Source: Mycolicibacterium septicum DSM 44393 (GTDB lineage: Bacteria; Actinomycetota; Actinomycetes; Mycobacteriales; Mycobacteriaceae). From it: a DNA stretch of 64,000 bases. The position numbers and the translations under genes were made by a program. A model generated the notes under the pieces. The model saw only the letters and a program-made list of their open reading frames with translations, did no database searches and was not told where the DNA came from. The DNA is taken from positions 1,774,867 through 1,838,866 of the forward strand of contig NZ_HG322951.1 in NCBI RefSeq assembly GCF_000455325.1, written 5' to 3'. Shown here one piece after another: positions 41,287 to 50,003 of the stretch; the first letter of the stretch is position 1; the number at the start of each line of letters is the position of its first letter.

Positions 41287-42447
41287 GTGATCATCACGAA
41301 GGCGCCGCCGGCCCCGACAAACCCGCTGCCCCGCATCGATGCCGTCCGGTCGGTTGGGGGACCGGTCTGGGTGGCCTGGCGAGAGAGCACGCTGACCCGG
41401 GCATATGAGCTGGAGACGCTCACCGACTACCTGTCGCAGGCCAGCTCGCGCGACGTCGATGCCGCACTGTCGAAAGCAATCAAGTGTCACCTGAGCGCGG
41501 CGAGGGACGCGGCGTCGGGCAAGAAGCCGGAGCTCGGCAAGCGAATCAGGCTGTCGCGCAACGGCCCGCTGCTCGAACGCGCGATGAGCAATCTCGACGC
41601 TGCCGAGGCGCAGTTGCTCAACCTGGCACCGACCGAATATCTGGCCGGGCAGCTGCCGTCACTGCTGCGGCACGTGCAGCGTCATCTCCGTTCGACCGAC
41701 CCTGGCCGGCAGGAGTTCGAGCGGCTGGTGAAGAACCTGTCCGGTGATCGTGAATCGTCGTTGAACAAGGTCGAGGCTGCGCGCGATCAGATCGTGGCAA
41801 CCGTCCGCGCTGCCAGTTCCGCGGCACTGCGGGAGAACATCCGGCTGCGCAGCTTTCGCAACATCGTGGTCAGCACCACGCTGTTCTTATCGCTGCTGGT
41901 TGTGGTTCTGGCGGTGATCGGCTTGCGAAACCCGACGTTGATCCCTATGTGTTTTGCCCCGCAGGGGGTCTCTGAGCAGTCGGTGGTGTGTCCGACCAAC
42001 GCGTCCGCACCGTTCGTCCCTCTTCGGGCCGGGGAACCGGGCAACGGTGTGGACATCGGCGACGTGGTCGCCGACACCGCCAAACGCACCGACATCATCG
42101 TGGTCGAGTTGATCGGACTTGTCGCCGCGGCCATCGCGGCTGCCGCAGCGATCAGCCACGTCCGAGGCTCGTCGGAACGCTACGGCATTCCGGTGGCGCT
42201 CGCGGCACTCAAGCTGCCGACCGGAGCGCTGACGGCGTTCCTCGGCCTGCTCCTGATGCGCGGGCAGTTCGTTCCGGGCCTGAATGCGCTGGACACCTCG
42301 GCCCAGATCCTGGCCTGGGGTCTGGTGTTCGGCTATGCCCAGCAGCTGTTCACCAGGTTCATCGATCAGCAAGGGCAGACCGTGCTGAACAGTGTGCGTG
42401 GCGCCGACACCGTCCCGCCGCCGCAGGTCCGCAAGGCGGAGACCTGA
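41287..42447 (+). CDS. Hypothetical membrane protein, function unknown
   Basis: The product is 386 residues from GTG 41287, preceded by GAGGAG six bases upstream; this start is better than the 41224 ATG, which would add a His-rich stretch. Residues about 40-190 form a helical, charged cytoplasmic domain. Four hydrophobic segments follow: NIVVSTTLFLSLLVVVLAVI, DIIVVELIGLVAAAIAAAAA, LPTGALTAFLGLLLMRG and SAQILAWGLVFGYAQQL. A cysteine pair lies in the loop after the first segment. No family is recognised. It precedes the fadE8 operon. Confidence 0.72.
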   Translation: MIITKAPPAPTNPLPRIDAVRSVGGPVWVAWRESTLTRAYELETLTDYLSQASSRDVDAALSKAIKCHLSAARDAASGKKPELGKRIRLSRNGPLLERAMSNLDAAEAQLLNLAPTEYLAGQLPSLLRHVQRHLRSTDPGRQEFERLVKNLSGDRESSLNKVEAARDQIVATVRAASSAALRENIRLRSFRNIVVSTTLFLSLLVVVLAVIGLRNPTLIPMCFAPQGVSEQSVVCPTNASAPFVPLRAGEPGNGVDIGDVVADTAKRTDIIVVELIGLVAAAIAAAAAISHVRGSSERYGIPVALAALKLPTGALTAFLGLLLMRGQFVPGLNALDTSAQILAWGLVFGYAQQLFTRFIDQQGQTVLNSVRGADTVPPPQVRKAET

Positions 42448-42454
42448 ACAGACA

Positions 42455-42488
42455 TTACAAGTATTGTGCGGTTGTCGTGAATTTGTAA
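42455..42488. promoter_or_regulatory. Inverted repeat upstream of fadE8
   Basis: TTACAA at 42455-42460 is repeated inverted as TTGTAA at 42483-42488, and ACAA/TTGT overlap the left arm. It ends 10 bp before the fadE8 ATG and overlaps the likely promoter, so it may be an operator, perhaps for the operon's own PaaX-type regulator. Evidence is weak. Confidence 0.3.
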
Positions 42489-42498
42489 CACTGGGTGC

Positions 42499-44151
42499 AT
42501 GGCCACGCACGTCGTCACCAATCAGGTCCCCACGCTGGAGGACTACAACCCCGCCACCTCCCCGGTGCTCGCCGAGGCCCTCATCCGCGAAGGCGGACAG
42601 TGGGGCGTCGACGAGGTGCACGAACTCGGCGCGATCAACGGCAGCGCCAAGGCTCAGCGCTGGGGGGAACTGGCCGACCGCAACCGCCCGGTGCTGCACA
42701 CCCATGACCGCTACGGGTTCCGGGTGGACGAGGTCGAATACGACCCGGCCTACCACGAGCTGATGAATGTGGCCGTCACCCACGGTCTGCACGGTGCCCC
42801 GTGGGCCGACGACCGCGAGGGCTCCCACGTCGTGCGTGCCGCCAAGACCTCGGTGTGGACCGTCGAACCCGGGCACGTCTGCCCGATTTCGATGACTTAC
42901 GCCGTCGTGCCCGCGCTGCGGTTCAACCCGGAGCTGGCCGCGATCTACGAGCCGCTGCTGACCAGCCGGGTCTACGACCCCGAGCTCAAGCTCGCCACGA
43001 CGAAAGCCGGTATCACCGCGGGCATGTCGATGACCGAGAAGCAGGGCGGCTCCGACGTTCGCGCCGGCACCACCGAAGCCACTCCCAACGGCGACGGCAC
43101 CTACTCGCTGCGCGGCCACAAGTGGTTCACCTCGGCCCCGATGTGCGACATCTTCCTGGTGCTCGCCCAGGCGCCGGGCGGTCTGAGCTGTTTCTTCCTG
43201 CCGCGCATCCTGCCCGACGGCAGCCGCAACCGGATGTTCCTGCAGCGGCTCAAGGACAAGCTGGGCAACCACGCCAATGCCTCGAGCGAGGTCGAGTACG
43301 ACGGCGCCACCGCCTGGCTGGTGGGCGAGGAGGGTCGCGGCGTGCCGACCATCATCGAGATGGTCAACCTCACCCGGCTCGACTGCACGCTGGGCAGCGC
43401 CACGAGCATGCGCAGCGGCCTGACCCGTGCCGTGCACCACGCCCAGCACAGAAAGGCGTTCGGCGCCTATCTGATCGATCAGCCGTTGATGCGCAACGTG
43501 CTCGCCGACCTGGCCGTGGAGGCCGAGGCGGCGACCATGCTGGCGATGCGGATGGCCGGTGCCACCGACAAGGCGGTCCGAGGTGACGAGCGCGAGGCAC
43601 TGCTGCGCCGCATCGGGCTGGCCGCCGGCAAGTACTGGGTCTGCAAGCGGGCCACCCCGCATGCAGCCGAGGCGATGGAATGCCTGGGCGGCAACGGCTA
43701 CGTCGAGGACTCGGGCATGCCCCGGCTGTACCGGGAGGCCCCGCTGATGGGTATCTGGGAAGGCTCGGGCAACGTCAGCGCGCTGGACACCTTGCGCGCC
43801 ATGGCAACCCGGCCGGAGAGCATCGAGGTGCTCTTCGACGAACTCTCCAGGACCGCCGGGCAGGACCCGCGGCTGGGCCGCCACGTCACCACGCTGCAGA
43901 ACGATCTGCAGGATCTGGAGACCATCACCTACCGGGGCCGCAAGGTCGCAGAGGACATCTCGCTGGCGCTGCAGGGCGCGCTGCTGGTGCGTCACGGACA
44001 CCCGGCCGTGGCCGAGGCGTTCCTGGCCAGCAGGCTCGGCGGGCAGTGGGGCCAGGCCTTCGGCACCCTGCCGACCGGGCTGGATCTGGCGCCGATCCTC
44101 GAGCGTGCCCTGGTCAAGGCTCCGCACGCGAGGAGGACAGACAACGTATGA
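42499..44151 (+). CDS. fadE8: Acyl-CoA dehydrogenase FadE8 (AidB-like)
   Basis: The 550-residue flavoenzyme has the acyl-CoA dehydrogenase fold of the AidB branch: AGMSMTEKQGGSDVRA and HKWFTSAPMCDIFL (FAD and substrate contacts), RLDCTLGSATSMRSG, LGGNGYVEDSGMPRLYREAP (catalytic-glutamate region) and WEGSGNVSALD. The length suits AidB-type members, which are longer than ordinary acyl-CoA dehydrogenases. Its placement with two crotonases and a PaaX regulator suggests oxidation of an acyl- or aryl-CoA. It overlaps echA4 by four bases and is the first gene of the operon. Confidence 0.88.
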   Translation: MATHVVTNQVPTLEDYNPATSPVLAEALIREGGQWGVDEVHELGAINGSAKAQRWGELADRNRPVLHTHDRYGFRVDEVEYDPAYHELMNVAVTHGLHGAPWADDREGSHVVRAAKTSVWTVEPGHVCPISMTYAVVPALRFNPELAAIYEPLLTSRVYDPELKLATTKAGITAGMSMTEKQGGSDVRAGTTEATPNGDGTYSLRGHKWFTSAPMCDIFLVLAQAPGGLSCFFLPRILPDGSRNRMFLQRLKDKLGNHANASSEVEYDGATAWLVGEEGRGVPTIIEMVNLTRLDCTLGSATSMRSGLTRAVHHAQHRKAFGAYLIDQPLMRNVLADLAVEAEAATMLAMRMAGATDKAVRGDEREALLRRIGLAAGKYWVCKRATPHAAEAMECLGGNGYVEDSGMPRLYREAPLMGIWEGSGNVSALDTLRAMATRPESIEVLFDELSRTAGQDPRLGRHVTTLQNDLQDLETITYRGRKVAEDISLALQGALLVRHGHPAVAEAFLASRLGGQWGQAFGTLPTGLDLAPILERALVKAPHARRTDNV

Positions 44152-45062
44152 CGGTCGACACGCTGAAGACGATGACCTACGAGGTCACCGATCGGATAGC
44201 GCGAATCACCTTCAACCGCCCCGAAAAAGGCAACTCGATCGTCGCGGACACCCCGCTGGAGCTGCAGGCCCTGGTCGAGCGGGCCGACCTGGACCCGAAC
44301 GTGCACGTGATCCTGGTGTCCGGCCGTGGTGAGGGTTTCTGCGCCGGATTCGATCTGTCGGCCTACGCCGACGGGACCGGCGAGGCCGGGGGCGCCCGCT
44401 ACGACGGGACCGTGCTGTCGGGGAAAACGCAGGCCGTCAACCATCTTCCGGACCAACCGTGGGATCCGATGGTCGACTATCAGATGATGAGCCGCTTCGT
44501 GCGCGGCTTCTCCAGCCTGATGCACGCCGACAAGCCGACCGTGGTCAAGATTCACGGCTACTGCGTGGCCGGTGGCACCGACATCGCGCTGCACGCCGAC
44601 CAGGTGATCGCCGCCTCCGACGCGAAGATCGGCTACCCGCCCATGCGGGTGTGGGGCGTTCCGGCCGCCGGCCTGTGGGCGCACCGGTTGGGCGATCAAC
44701 GCGCCAAACGGCTTCTGTTCACCGGGGATTGCATCACCGGTGCGAAGGCCGCCGAATGGGGCCTGGCCGTCGAGGCGCCCGAACCGGAAGACCTCGACGA
44801 GCGCACCGAGCGCCTCGTCGCACGCATCGCCGCCATGCCCGTCAACCAGCTCATCATGGCCAAGCTGGCCTGCAACTCCGCGCTGCTGCAGCAGGGGGTG
44901 GCGACCAGTCGGATGGTGAGCACGGTGTTCGACGGCATCGCGCGGCACACTCCCGAAGGGCACGCCTTCGTGGCCGACGCAGTCGAACACGGCTTCCGCG
45001 AAGCGGTGCGCCATCGCGACGAGCCGATGGGCGACCACGGGCGCAGGTCTTCTGAGGTCTGA
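44148..45062 (+). CDS. echA4: Enoyl-CoA hydratase family protein EchA4
   Basis: The 304-residue crotonase starts at ATG 44148 and overlaps the fadE8 stop. Crotonase landmarks are ARITFNRPEKGNS, GRGEGFCAGFDLSAYADG and VKIHGYCVAGGTDIALHADQ. It is longer than the usual 260 residues, with an extra segment near DQPWDPMVDYQMMSRFV. It likely hydrates the enoyl-CoA produced by FadE8. The next gene begins one base after the stop. Confidence 0.87.
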   Translation: MTVDTLKTMTYEVTDRIARITFNRPEKGNSIVADTPLELQALVERADLDPNVHVILVSGRGEGFCAGFDLSAYADGTGEAGGARYDGTVLSGKTQAVNHLPDQPWDPMVDYQMMSRFVRGFSSLMHADKPTVVKIHGYCVAGGTDIALHADQVIAASDAKIGYPPMRVWGVPAAGLWAHRLGDQRAKRLLFTGDCITGAKAAEWGLAVEAPEPEDLDERTERLVARIAAMPVNQLIMAKLACNSALLQQGVATSRMVSTVFDGIARHTPEGHAFVADAVEHGFREAVRHRDEPMGDHGRRSSEV

Positions 45063-45063
45063 C

Positions 45064-45795
45064 ATGCCCGCGCTCACTCGGATGACGGCCCGGTCGGTGG
45101 TGCTGAGCGTGTTGCTCGGTGCCCACCCGGCCTGGGCCAGTGCCGCCGAACTGGTCAGGCTGACAGCCGATTTCGACATCAAGGAACCAACCCTGCGGGT
45201 GGCGTTGACCCGCATGGTCGGCGCCGGTGACCTGATCCGTTCGGAGGACGGCTACCGGCTGTCGGACCGCCTGCTGAACCGCCAGCGGCGCCAGGACGAC
45301 GCGATCGACCCGAAACTGCGGGACTACGACGGGCAGTGGCAGGCACTGGTCATCACCAGTGTGGGCACCGACGCCCGCACCCGCGCTTCGCTGCGGAATG
45401 CCCTGCAGCAGTATCGGTTCGGCGAGCTGCGCGAGGGTGTGTGGATGCGCCCGGACAATTTGGACCAGGTGCTGCCCCAGGAGATCACCGGCCGGGTGCG
45501 GCTGCTGCATGCCAGGGACGAGGATCCGGCCGGCCTGGCCGCCACGCTGTGGGATCTGCCCGGCTGGCGGCGCACGGGCGAGCAGCTACTGGAGGAGATG
45601 GCCGCCGCGACCGACGTTCCGGGCCGGTTCGTCGCGGCCGCGGGGATCGTGCGTCACCTGCTGGCGGACCCGGTGCTGCCGGACGGGTTGCTGTCGGGCG
45701 AGTGGCCGGGTGCTGAACTGCGTAAGGCGTACAACGACTTTGCCGCCGAACTGGTCGTGCGGCGTGACCGTACCGAACTGATGGAGGCGACGTGA
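45064..45795 (+). CDS. PaaX-family transcriptional regulator
   Basis: The 243-residue protein has an amino-terminal winged helix (SAAELVRLTADFDIKEPTLRV) and the PaaX ligand-binding domain with YDGQWQALVITS, followed by the carboxyl-terminal PaaX_C-like end. PaaX regulators respond to phenylacetyl-CoA or related acyl-CoAs. Embedded between echA4 and echA5, it probably regulates this operon. Start and stop junctions on both sides are very tight (one base and a 4-bp overlap). Confidence 0.85.
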   Translation: MPALTRMTARSVVLSVLLGAHPAWASAAELVRLTADFDIKEPTLRVALTRMVGAGDLIRSEDGYRLSDRLLNRQRRQDDAIDPKLRDYDGQWQALVITSVGTDARTRASLRNALQQYRFGELREGVWMRPDNLDQVLPQEITGRVRLLHARDEDPAGLAATLWDLPGWRRTGEQLLEEMAAATDVPGRFVAAAGIVRHLLADPVLPDGLLSGEWPGAELRKAYNDFAAELVVRRDRTELMEAT

Positions 45796-46559
45796 CCGAA
45801 TCTGTCCGGGTCGAACGCAACGGACCGGTGACCACGGTCATCATCGACCGGCCGCATGCCCGCAACGCGGTCGACGGCCCCACTGCCGCGGCGCTGTACG
45901 CGGCGTTCGAGCAATTCGACGCCGACGAGGATGCCGCCGTCGCGGTGCTGACCGGTGCCGGTGGAACATTCTGCGCCGGAGCAGATCTCAAGGCATTCGG
46001 CACGCCGGAGATGAACCGGCTGGACCCCGCCGGGCCGGGACCCATGGGGCCGAGCCGCATGGCGTTGTCCAAGCCCGTGATCGCTGCGATCGGCGGCCAT
46101 GCGGTGGCCGGCGGGTTGGAACTGGCGTTGTGGTGTGACCTGCGCGTGGTCGAGGAAGACGCCGTGCTGGGGGTGTTCTGCCGCCGCTGGGGAGTGCCAC
46201 TGATCGACGGTGGCACCGTGCGGCTGCCCCGGCTGATCGGGCAGGGCCGCGCCATGGACCTGATCCTGACCGGGCGCGCCGTCGACGCGGCCGAAGCCCA
46301 CGCGATCGGCCTGGCCAACCGGGTGGTACCCACAGGGCAAGCCCGCGTCGCGGCAGAGGAACTGGCCGGCGAACTGTCCCGGTTGCCTCAACAGTGTCTG
46401 CGGGCCGACCGCCTGTCAGCGCTGCACCAGTGGGGTGAATCCGAGCAGGCGGCAATGGAATTCGAATTCGCCAGCGTCGCCCGCGTCGCGGAAGAGGCCG
46501 CCCATGGCGCCGGTCGGTTCGCCGCCGGAGCGGGCCGGCACGGCGCCAGCGCCGATTAG
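45792..46559 (+). CDS. echA5: Enoyl-CoA hydratase family protein EchA5
   Basis: The 255-residue crotonase starts at GTG 45792, overlapping the paaX stop. It has IDRPHARNAVDGPT, GAGGTFCAGADLKAF and IAAIGGHAVAGGLELALWCD, the oxyanion-hole elements. It may hydrate or isomerise the acyl-CoA handled by FadE8 and EchA4. Its last 4 bp overlap the convergent DUF3060 lipoprotein gene. Confidence 0.87.
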   Translation: MTESVRVERNGPVTTVIIDRPHARNAVDGPTAAALYAAFEQFDADEDAAVAVLTGAGGTFCAGADLKAFGTPEMNRLDPAGPGPMGPSRMALSKPVIAAIGGHAVAGGLELALWCDLRVVEEDAVLGVFCRRWGVPLIDGGTVRLPRLIGQGRAMDLILTGRAVDAAEAHAIGLANRVVPTGQARVAAEELAGELSRLPQQCLRADRLSALHQWGESEQAAMEFEFASVARVAEEAAHGAGRFAAGAGRHGASAD

Positions 46560-46972
46560 CCCTTGTTGACCTTGTTGTTGCTGCCGGTGTTGGTGACCTT
46601 CGGGTCACCCGCCGCATAGGTGACGGTGTTGTTCAGCCCGATGATCGTCAGGCCCTTGTCGATCCGCTCGAAGGTGATCTTGTTGTCGGATCCGCCGATG
46701 TTCACATTGGCGCAGGTGCCCTTGACCGTCAGCGTGTTGTTGGTGCCACCGACAGTGAGCGACTTGCCGTCGGCGCAGTCGATGTCGGTCGTGGTGCCGA
46801 CCGACATGTAGTTGATGGTGTTGCCGACTTCGACGTTGACCCCGGACTGTCCCGCGGTGGCGCTCGGGGTGGTGGTGTCCGAACTTTCGGAACCACAGGC
46901 CGCGAGGGTGAACGCCGCGGCGGCGGCGCCGATCCCGAGGATCAACTGGGTGTGGGGGAAACGGGTGAACAC
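46556..46972 (-). CDS. DUF3060 lipoprotein
   Basis: The 138-residue precursor has a signal peptide ending in the lipobox LAAC (Cys26), so the mature protein should be lipid-anchored to the membrane. A Thr/Ser-rich linker follows, then the DUF3060 region with short Asn/Thr/Gly repeats (GTNNTLTVKG, GSDNKITFE, LNNTVTY) resembling beta-helix rungs. Function is unknown. It is paired with a second DUF3060 gene upstream on the same strand. The place matches the Rv0679c-Rv0680c pair of M. tuberculosis, one of which is a threonine-rich lipoprotein as I recall. Confidence 0.83.
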   Translation of the reverse strand: MFTRFPHTQLILGIGAAAAAFTLAACGSESSDTTTPSATAGQSGVNVEVGNTINYMSVGTTTDIDCADGKSLTVGGTNNTLTVKGTCANVNIGGSDNKITFERIDKGLTIIGLNNTVTYAAGDPKVTNTGSNNKVNKG

Positions 46973-47004
46973 GGTAAGTCTCTGCTTTCTGCCTCGGGCG
47001 TTGA

Positions 47005-47394
47005 TCAGGCGGGGACGCGACTGATCTGGTTGGTCATCCCCAGTTCACGGCCACGGTCGACGAGTATCGGATCACCGTTCTTGAAGAACACGGTCTGGTT
47101 GGAGCCGTACACGGTGACGTCGTTGATGACGTTGTCCGCGACGATCACGTTTGACGACCCCTGCACGGCAACCGCCCAACAGGTGCCCAACGCGGTGATC
47201 CGGATATCGGTTCCATTGACGATCAGCGTGGCGTTGTTGCAGTCAATGGTTTGTTCGATGCCCTGGCCGGTGATCGTGGTGTCACCGTTCTTGGCTGCGG
47301 CGCCGGGCGCACCGACGGTGAGCGCCAGCGGCAATGCGAGCGTGCCGGCCGCCAGCCCGACAATCATCCTCCGGCCCACAGCTGTCCAATTCAC
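47005..47394 (-). CDS. DUF3060 secreted protein
   Basis: The 129-residue protein has a Sec signal peptide (MIVGLAAGTLALPLALTVG, probable cleavage after GAAA) but no lipobox. The mature part contains DUF3060-like rungs (NNATLIVNG, SSNVIVADN, YGSNQTVFF) and a Cys pair (DCNN and GTCW) that may form a disulfide. It is the first gene of a two-gene minus-strand set with the DUF3060 lipoprotein, 32 bp apart. Confidence 0.83.
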   Translation of the reverse strand: MNWTAVGRRMIVGLAAGTLALPLALTVGAPGAAAKNGDTTITGQGIEQTIDCNNATLIVNGTDIRITALGTCWAVAVQGSSNVIVADNVINDVTVYGSNQTVFFKNGDPILVDRGRELGMTNQISRVPA

Positions 47395-47527
47395 GGTGAA
47401 TTCCCCTTCCGATCCGCTGCCGAGAAGAGTACGTGGCGCACTTCTCGTCGCGGTAAGTGTTGACCAGTTTGACGGGCGTTCGCCGACAGGTCGCGTGCTG
47501 TGTCGGTGCTGGGTACCGTGTTCAGCA

Positions 47528-48112
47528 ATGCGTCGGTGTGTTGTTCAGGCTGCTGCCGTGGCGGTCACAGCCGTGGTGACCGTCGCGGGGTGTTCGCACA
47601 CCATCGACGGGGCTGCCCAGCGCGCGTCGGCCGATACCGCCGATCCCGACCGCAGTTTCGGATACGTCGACGACCGGTGCGGGCTGCTCGTCGACAGCAC
47701 GATCCAGGAGATCCTGGCCGCCGACAACGTGGTGCGCCCGTACAGCGGTGCGGTCTGCCAGTACGTGCTGTCGCGCAAGACCCAGCCCGGTGCCGAGCCG
47801 AATGCGGGCTCGCCCGCGATGCTCGACGTGATCTTCTCCTGGTTCGAGAAGGGCTCGCTGGAGCGCGAGCGGGCGGTGGCGCGCAGCCGGGATGCGCAGA
47901 TCACCGACGTCGTGGTCGAGCGGCACCAGGCGTTCGTGGCGCGCCGCGACGTGACGGGCGCGGCCTGCTCGGCGACCGCGTCGGCCGGGTCGGGCGTGAT
48001 CAGTTGGTGGGTGCAGTTCCGCGGTGCGGGTGCAGCCGGGCAAGCCACCAAGGGCGATCCGTGCCAGGACGCGAAGAAGCTGCTGTCGGCCACGCTTCAA
48101 TCGGAACTCTGA
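47528..48112 (+). CDS. DUF3558-like lipoprotein
   Basis: The 194-residue precursor starts at ATG 47528 (MRRCVVQAAAVAVTAVVTVAGCS), with lipobox VAGC at Cys22. The mature region contains DDRCGLLVDSTIQEILAADN, VCQYVLSR and a carboxyl-terminal GDPCQDAKKLLSATLQ, the cysteine-containing pattern of DUF3558 lipoproteins. The role is unknown. An in-frame extension upstream to 46952 is antisense to the DUF3060 genes and was rejected. A second related lipoprotein starts 2 bp after the stop. Confidence 0.78.
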   Translation: MRRCVVQAAAVAVTAVVTVAGCSHTIDGAAQRASADTADPDRSFGYVDDRCGLLVDSTIQEILAADNVVRPYSGAVCQYVLSRKTQPGAEPNAGSPAMLDVIFSWFEKGSLERERAVARSRDAQITDVVVERHQAFVARRDVTGAACSATASAGSGVISWWVQFRGAGAAGQATKGDPCQDAKKLLSATLQSEL

Positions 48113-48114
48113 CC

Positions 48115-48645
48115 GTGGCGCACCGCTACCTCGCAGTGAGGTGTCTGACCGGCGTCGCAGCCGCTGCGGCGCTGCTGACGGCGTGTGGATCGACGGACGC
48201 CCCGCCGGCACCGGAGTCGGCTCCCGTCGGCGGCGGTTTTCACGGCGCGGATTGCAACGGTGTCACCGACGCCGACATCGCCGATGCCGTCGGCTCCTCG
48301 ATGTTCACCAAGGCCGTGGTCAGCGATACCGGGTGTTTCTGGCAGGAGAACTCGGTGCTTGGCACCTTCGGCGCCGGGATGGGCATCTCCACCTGGTGGT
48401 ACCGGGGGAGTGACATGGACACCGAGCGGACCCTGGAGACCCGCGCCGGACGCACCCTCACCGAACTGTCCATCGACGGCAATCAGGGATTCCGCGCCGC
48501 GGACGCGAATGTGTGCAGTATCTATGTGGCCAAGGGTGAGGATGTGATCACCTGGTCGATTCAGACGATGAACCCGGCCACGCTGCCCGATCTGTGTCAG
48601 GTCACCGAGAAACTCGCCCGGCTCAGTCAGGGCCGGATGAACTGA
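48115..48645 (+). CDS. DUF3558-like lipoprotein, second copy
   Basis: The 176-residue precursor starts at GTG 48115 and has lipobox LTAC at Cys25. Its mature part repeats the pattern of the preceding gene: DCNGVTDADIADAVGSSMF, GCFWQEN, and a carboxyl DLCQVTEKLARLSQG. The two look like a diverged tandem duplication, and are translationally linked. Both are probably surface-exposed lipoproteins of unknown function. Confidence 0.78.
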   Translation: MAHRYLAVRCLTGVAAAAALLTACGSTDAPPAPESAPVGGGFHGADCNGVTDADIADAVGSSMFTKAVVSDTGCFWQENSVLGTFGAGMGISTWWYRGSDMDTERTLETRAGRTLTELSIDGNQGFRAADANVCSIYVAKGEDVITWSIQTMNPATLPDLCQVTEKLARLSQGRMN

Positions 48646-48726
48646 TCTGCGCTGTCAGAGGGGCTACAGTTTCACGGCGACCCCATCGGGGGACGTCAAT
48701 CACTTCGACTCGAAGGCAGTGCACAA

Positions 48727-49350
48727 ATGTCAGCTCGGCCGGAGCCACAGGTGGCCGGCGCCCGACGTTCCCAGTCGCGGCCGGCTCGGACCACCAAGCT
48801 CAGCCGTGACGCCATCGTCAACGCCGCGCTGACGTTCCTGGACCGCGAGGGCTGGGATGCCCTGACCATCAATGCTCTGGCCGGCCAGCTCGGCACCAAG
48901 GGCCCGTCGCTCTACAACCATGTGCAGAGCCTTGACGATCTGCGTCGCACAGTCCGGATGCGGGTGATCGACGACATCATCGAGATGCTCAACACCGTGG
49001 GTTCCGGCCGCACCCGTGACGATGCGGTCGCGGTGATGGCAAGCGCCTACCGCAGCTACGCCCATCACCATCCCGGTCGCTACTCGGCGTTCACCCGGAT
49101 GCCTTTCGGCGGAGACGATCCCGAGTACTCGGCAGCCACCAGGGCGGCGGCCGGTCCGGTCATCGAAGTGCTGACTTCCTATGGGTTGCAGGGCGAGGAT
49201 GCCTTCTATGCCGCACTGCAGTTCTGGTCGGCTTTGCACGGCTTCGTCCTGCTCGAAATGACGGGTGTGATGGACGACATCGACACCGATGCGGTGTTCA
49301 CCGATATGCTGCGACGACTGGCCGCAGGTATGGGGCAACGAGAGTCGTAG
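48727..49350 (+). CDS. TetR-family transcriptional regulator
   Basis: The 207-residue regulator has a helix-turn-helix near residues 28-70 (RDAIVNAALTFLDREGWDAL, then TINALAGQLGTKGPSLYNHV) and a ligand-binding domain with a TetR_C-like end. The corresponding position in M. tuberculosis is Rv0681, immediately upstream of rpsL. A Ser/Arg-rich leader of about 25 residues precedes the DNA-binding domain. The target is unknown. Confidence 0.87.
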   Translation: MSARPEPQVAGARRSQSRPARTTKLSRDAIVNAALTFLDREGWDALTINALAGQLGTKGPSLYNHVQSLDDLRRTVRMRVIDDIIEMLNTVGSGRTRDDAVAVMASAYRSYAHHHPGRYSAFTRMPFGGDDPEYSAATRAAAGPVIEVLTSYGLQGEDAFYAALQFWSALHGFVLLEMTGVMDDIDTDAVFTDMLRRLAAGMGQRES

Positions 49351-49384
49351 CGTCTGACCTGGGATTAGGTTCTCGTTAGCGGGT

Positions 49385-49414
49385 TTGGTTCGGCACGGCC
49401 AGCCCTGGTATCGT
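49385..49414 (+). promoter_or_regulatory. Promoter of the str operon
   Basis: TTGGTT (49385-49390) and TATCGT (49409-49414), 18 bp apart, lie about 215 bp upstream of rpsL. The following leader is GC-rich with possible hairpins and contains no gene. Confidence 0.45.
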
Positions 49415-49628
49415 GGTAGATCGTGCCTGGCCGGAAGGCGCATGCGGCTGAGTGTTTCGCAAGCGTGCCCGCACGCCGGGCCAATTTGCATGTCTAACAC
49501 GCATCGGAATTCCACCGGTGTAAGCACGTGCGACACGCCCGGACGCGGGGTACGCGGCCGGGGGATAACTGCAGTACAGAGACTTAGAACAGCAAAAAAG
49601 AGCAGAGCAACACAGAGAAAGCCGGTAC

Positions 49629-50003
49629 ATGCCAACCATCAACCAGCTGGTCCGCAAGGGTCGCCGCGACAAGGTCGCGAAGGTCAAGACCGCGGCCCTC
49701 AAGGGCAGCCCGCAGCGCCGTGGCGTGTGCACCCGCGTGTACACCACCACCCCGAAGAAGCCGAACTCGGCGCTTCGCAAGGTCGCCCGCGTGAAGCTGA
49801 CCAGCGGCGTTGAGGTCACCGCTTACATCCCCGGTGAGGGCCACAACCTGCAGGAGCACTCGATGGTGCTGGTGCGCGGTGGTCGTGTGAAGGACCTCCC
49901 CGGTGTCCGTTACAAGATCATCCGCGGATCGCTCGACACCCAGGGTGTCAAGAACCGCAAGCAGGCCCGTAGCCGCTACGGCGCCAAGAAGGAGAAGAGC
50001 TGA
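49629..50003 (+). CDS. rpsL: 30S ribosomal protein S12
   Basis: The 124-residue protein starts [20 protein letters not shown]. The streptomycin-critical lysines Lys43 (in [13 protein letters not shown]) and Lys88 (in [11 protein letters not shown]) are wild type, so no rpsL-based streptomycin resistance is predicted. S12 lines the decoding centre. The stop codon shares a base with the rpsG start (TGATG). Confidence 0.97.
   Translation: MPTINQLVRKGRRDKVAKVKTAALKGSPQRRGVCTRVYTTTPKKPNSALRKVARVKLTSGVEVTAYIPGEGHNLQEHSMVLVRGGRVKDLPGVRYKIIRGSLDTQGVKNRKQARSRYGAKKEKS

Noticed and set aside
41887..44127. Open frame of 746 codons antisense to fadE8 and its neighbour
   Set aside because: The plus strand encodes a complete acyl-CoA dehydrogenase, and the reverse frame has no family features.
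46952..47527. Upstream extension of the first DUF3558-like gene
   Set aside because: It is antisense to the DUF3060 gene, and the lipoprotein signal peptide starts at 47528.
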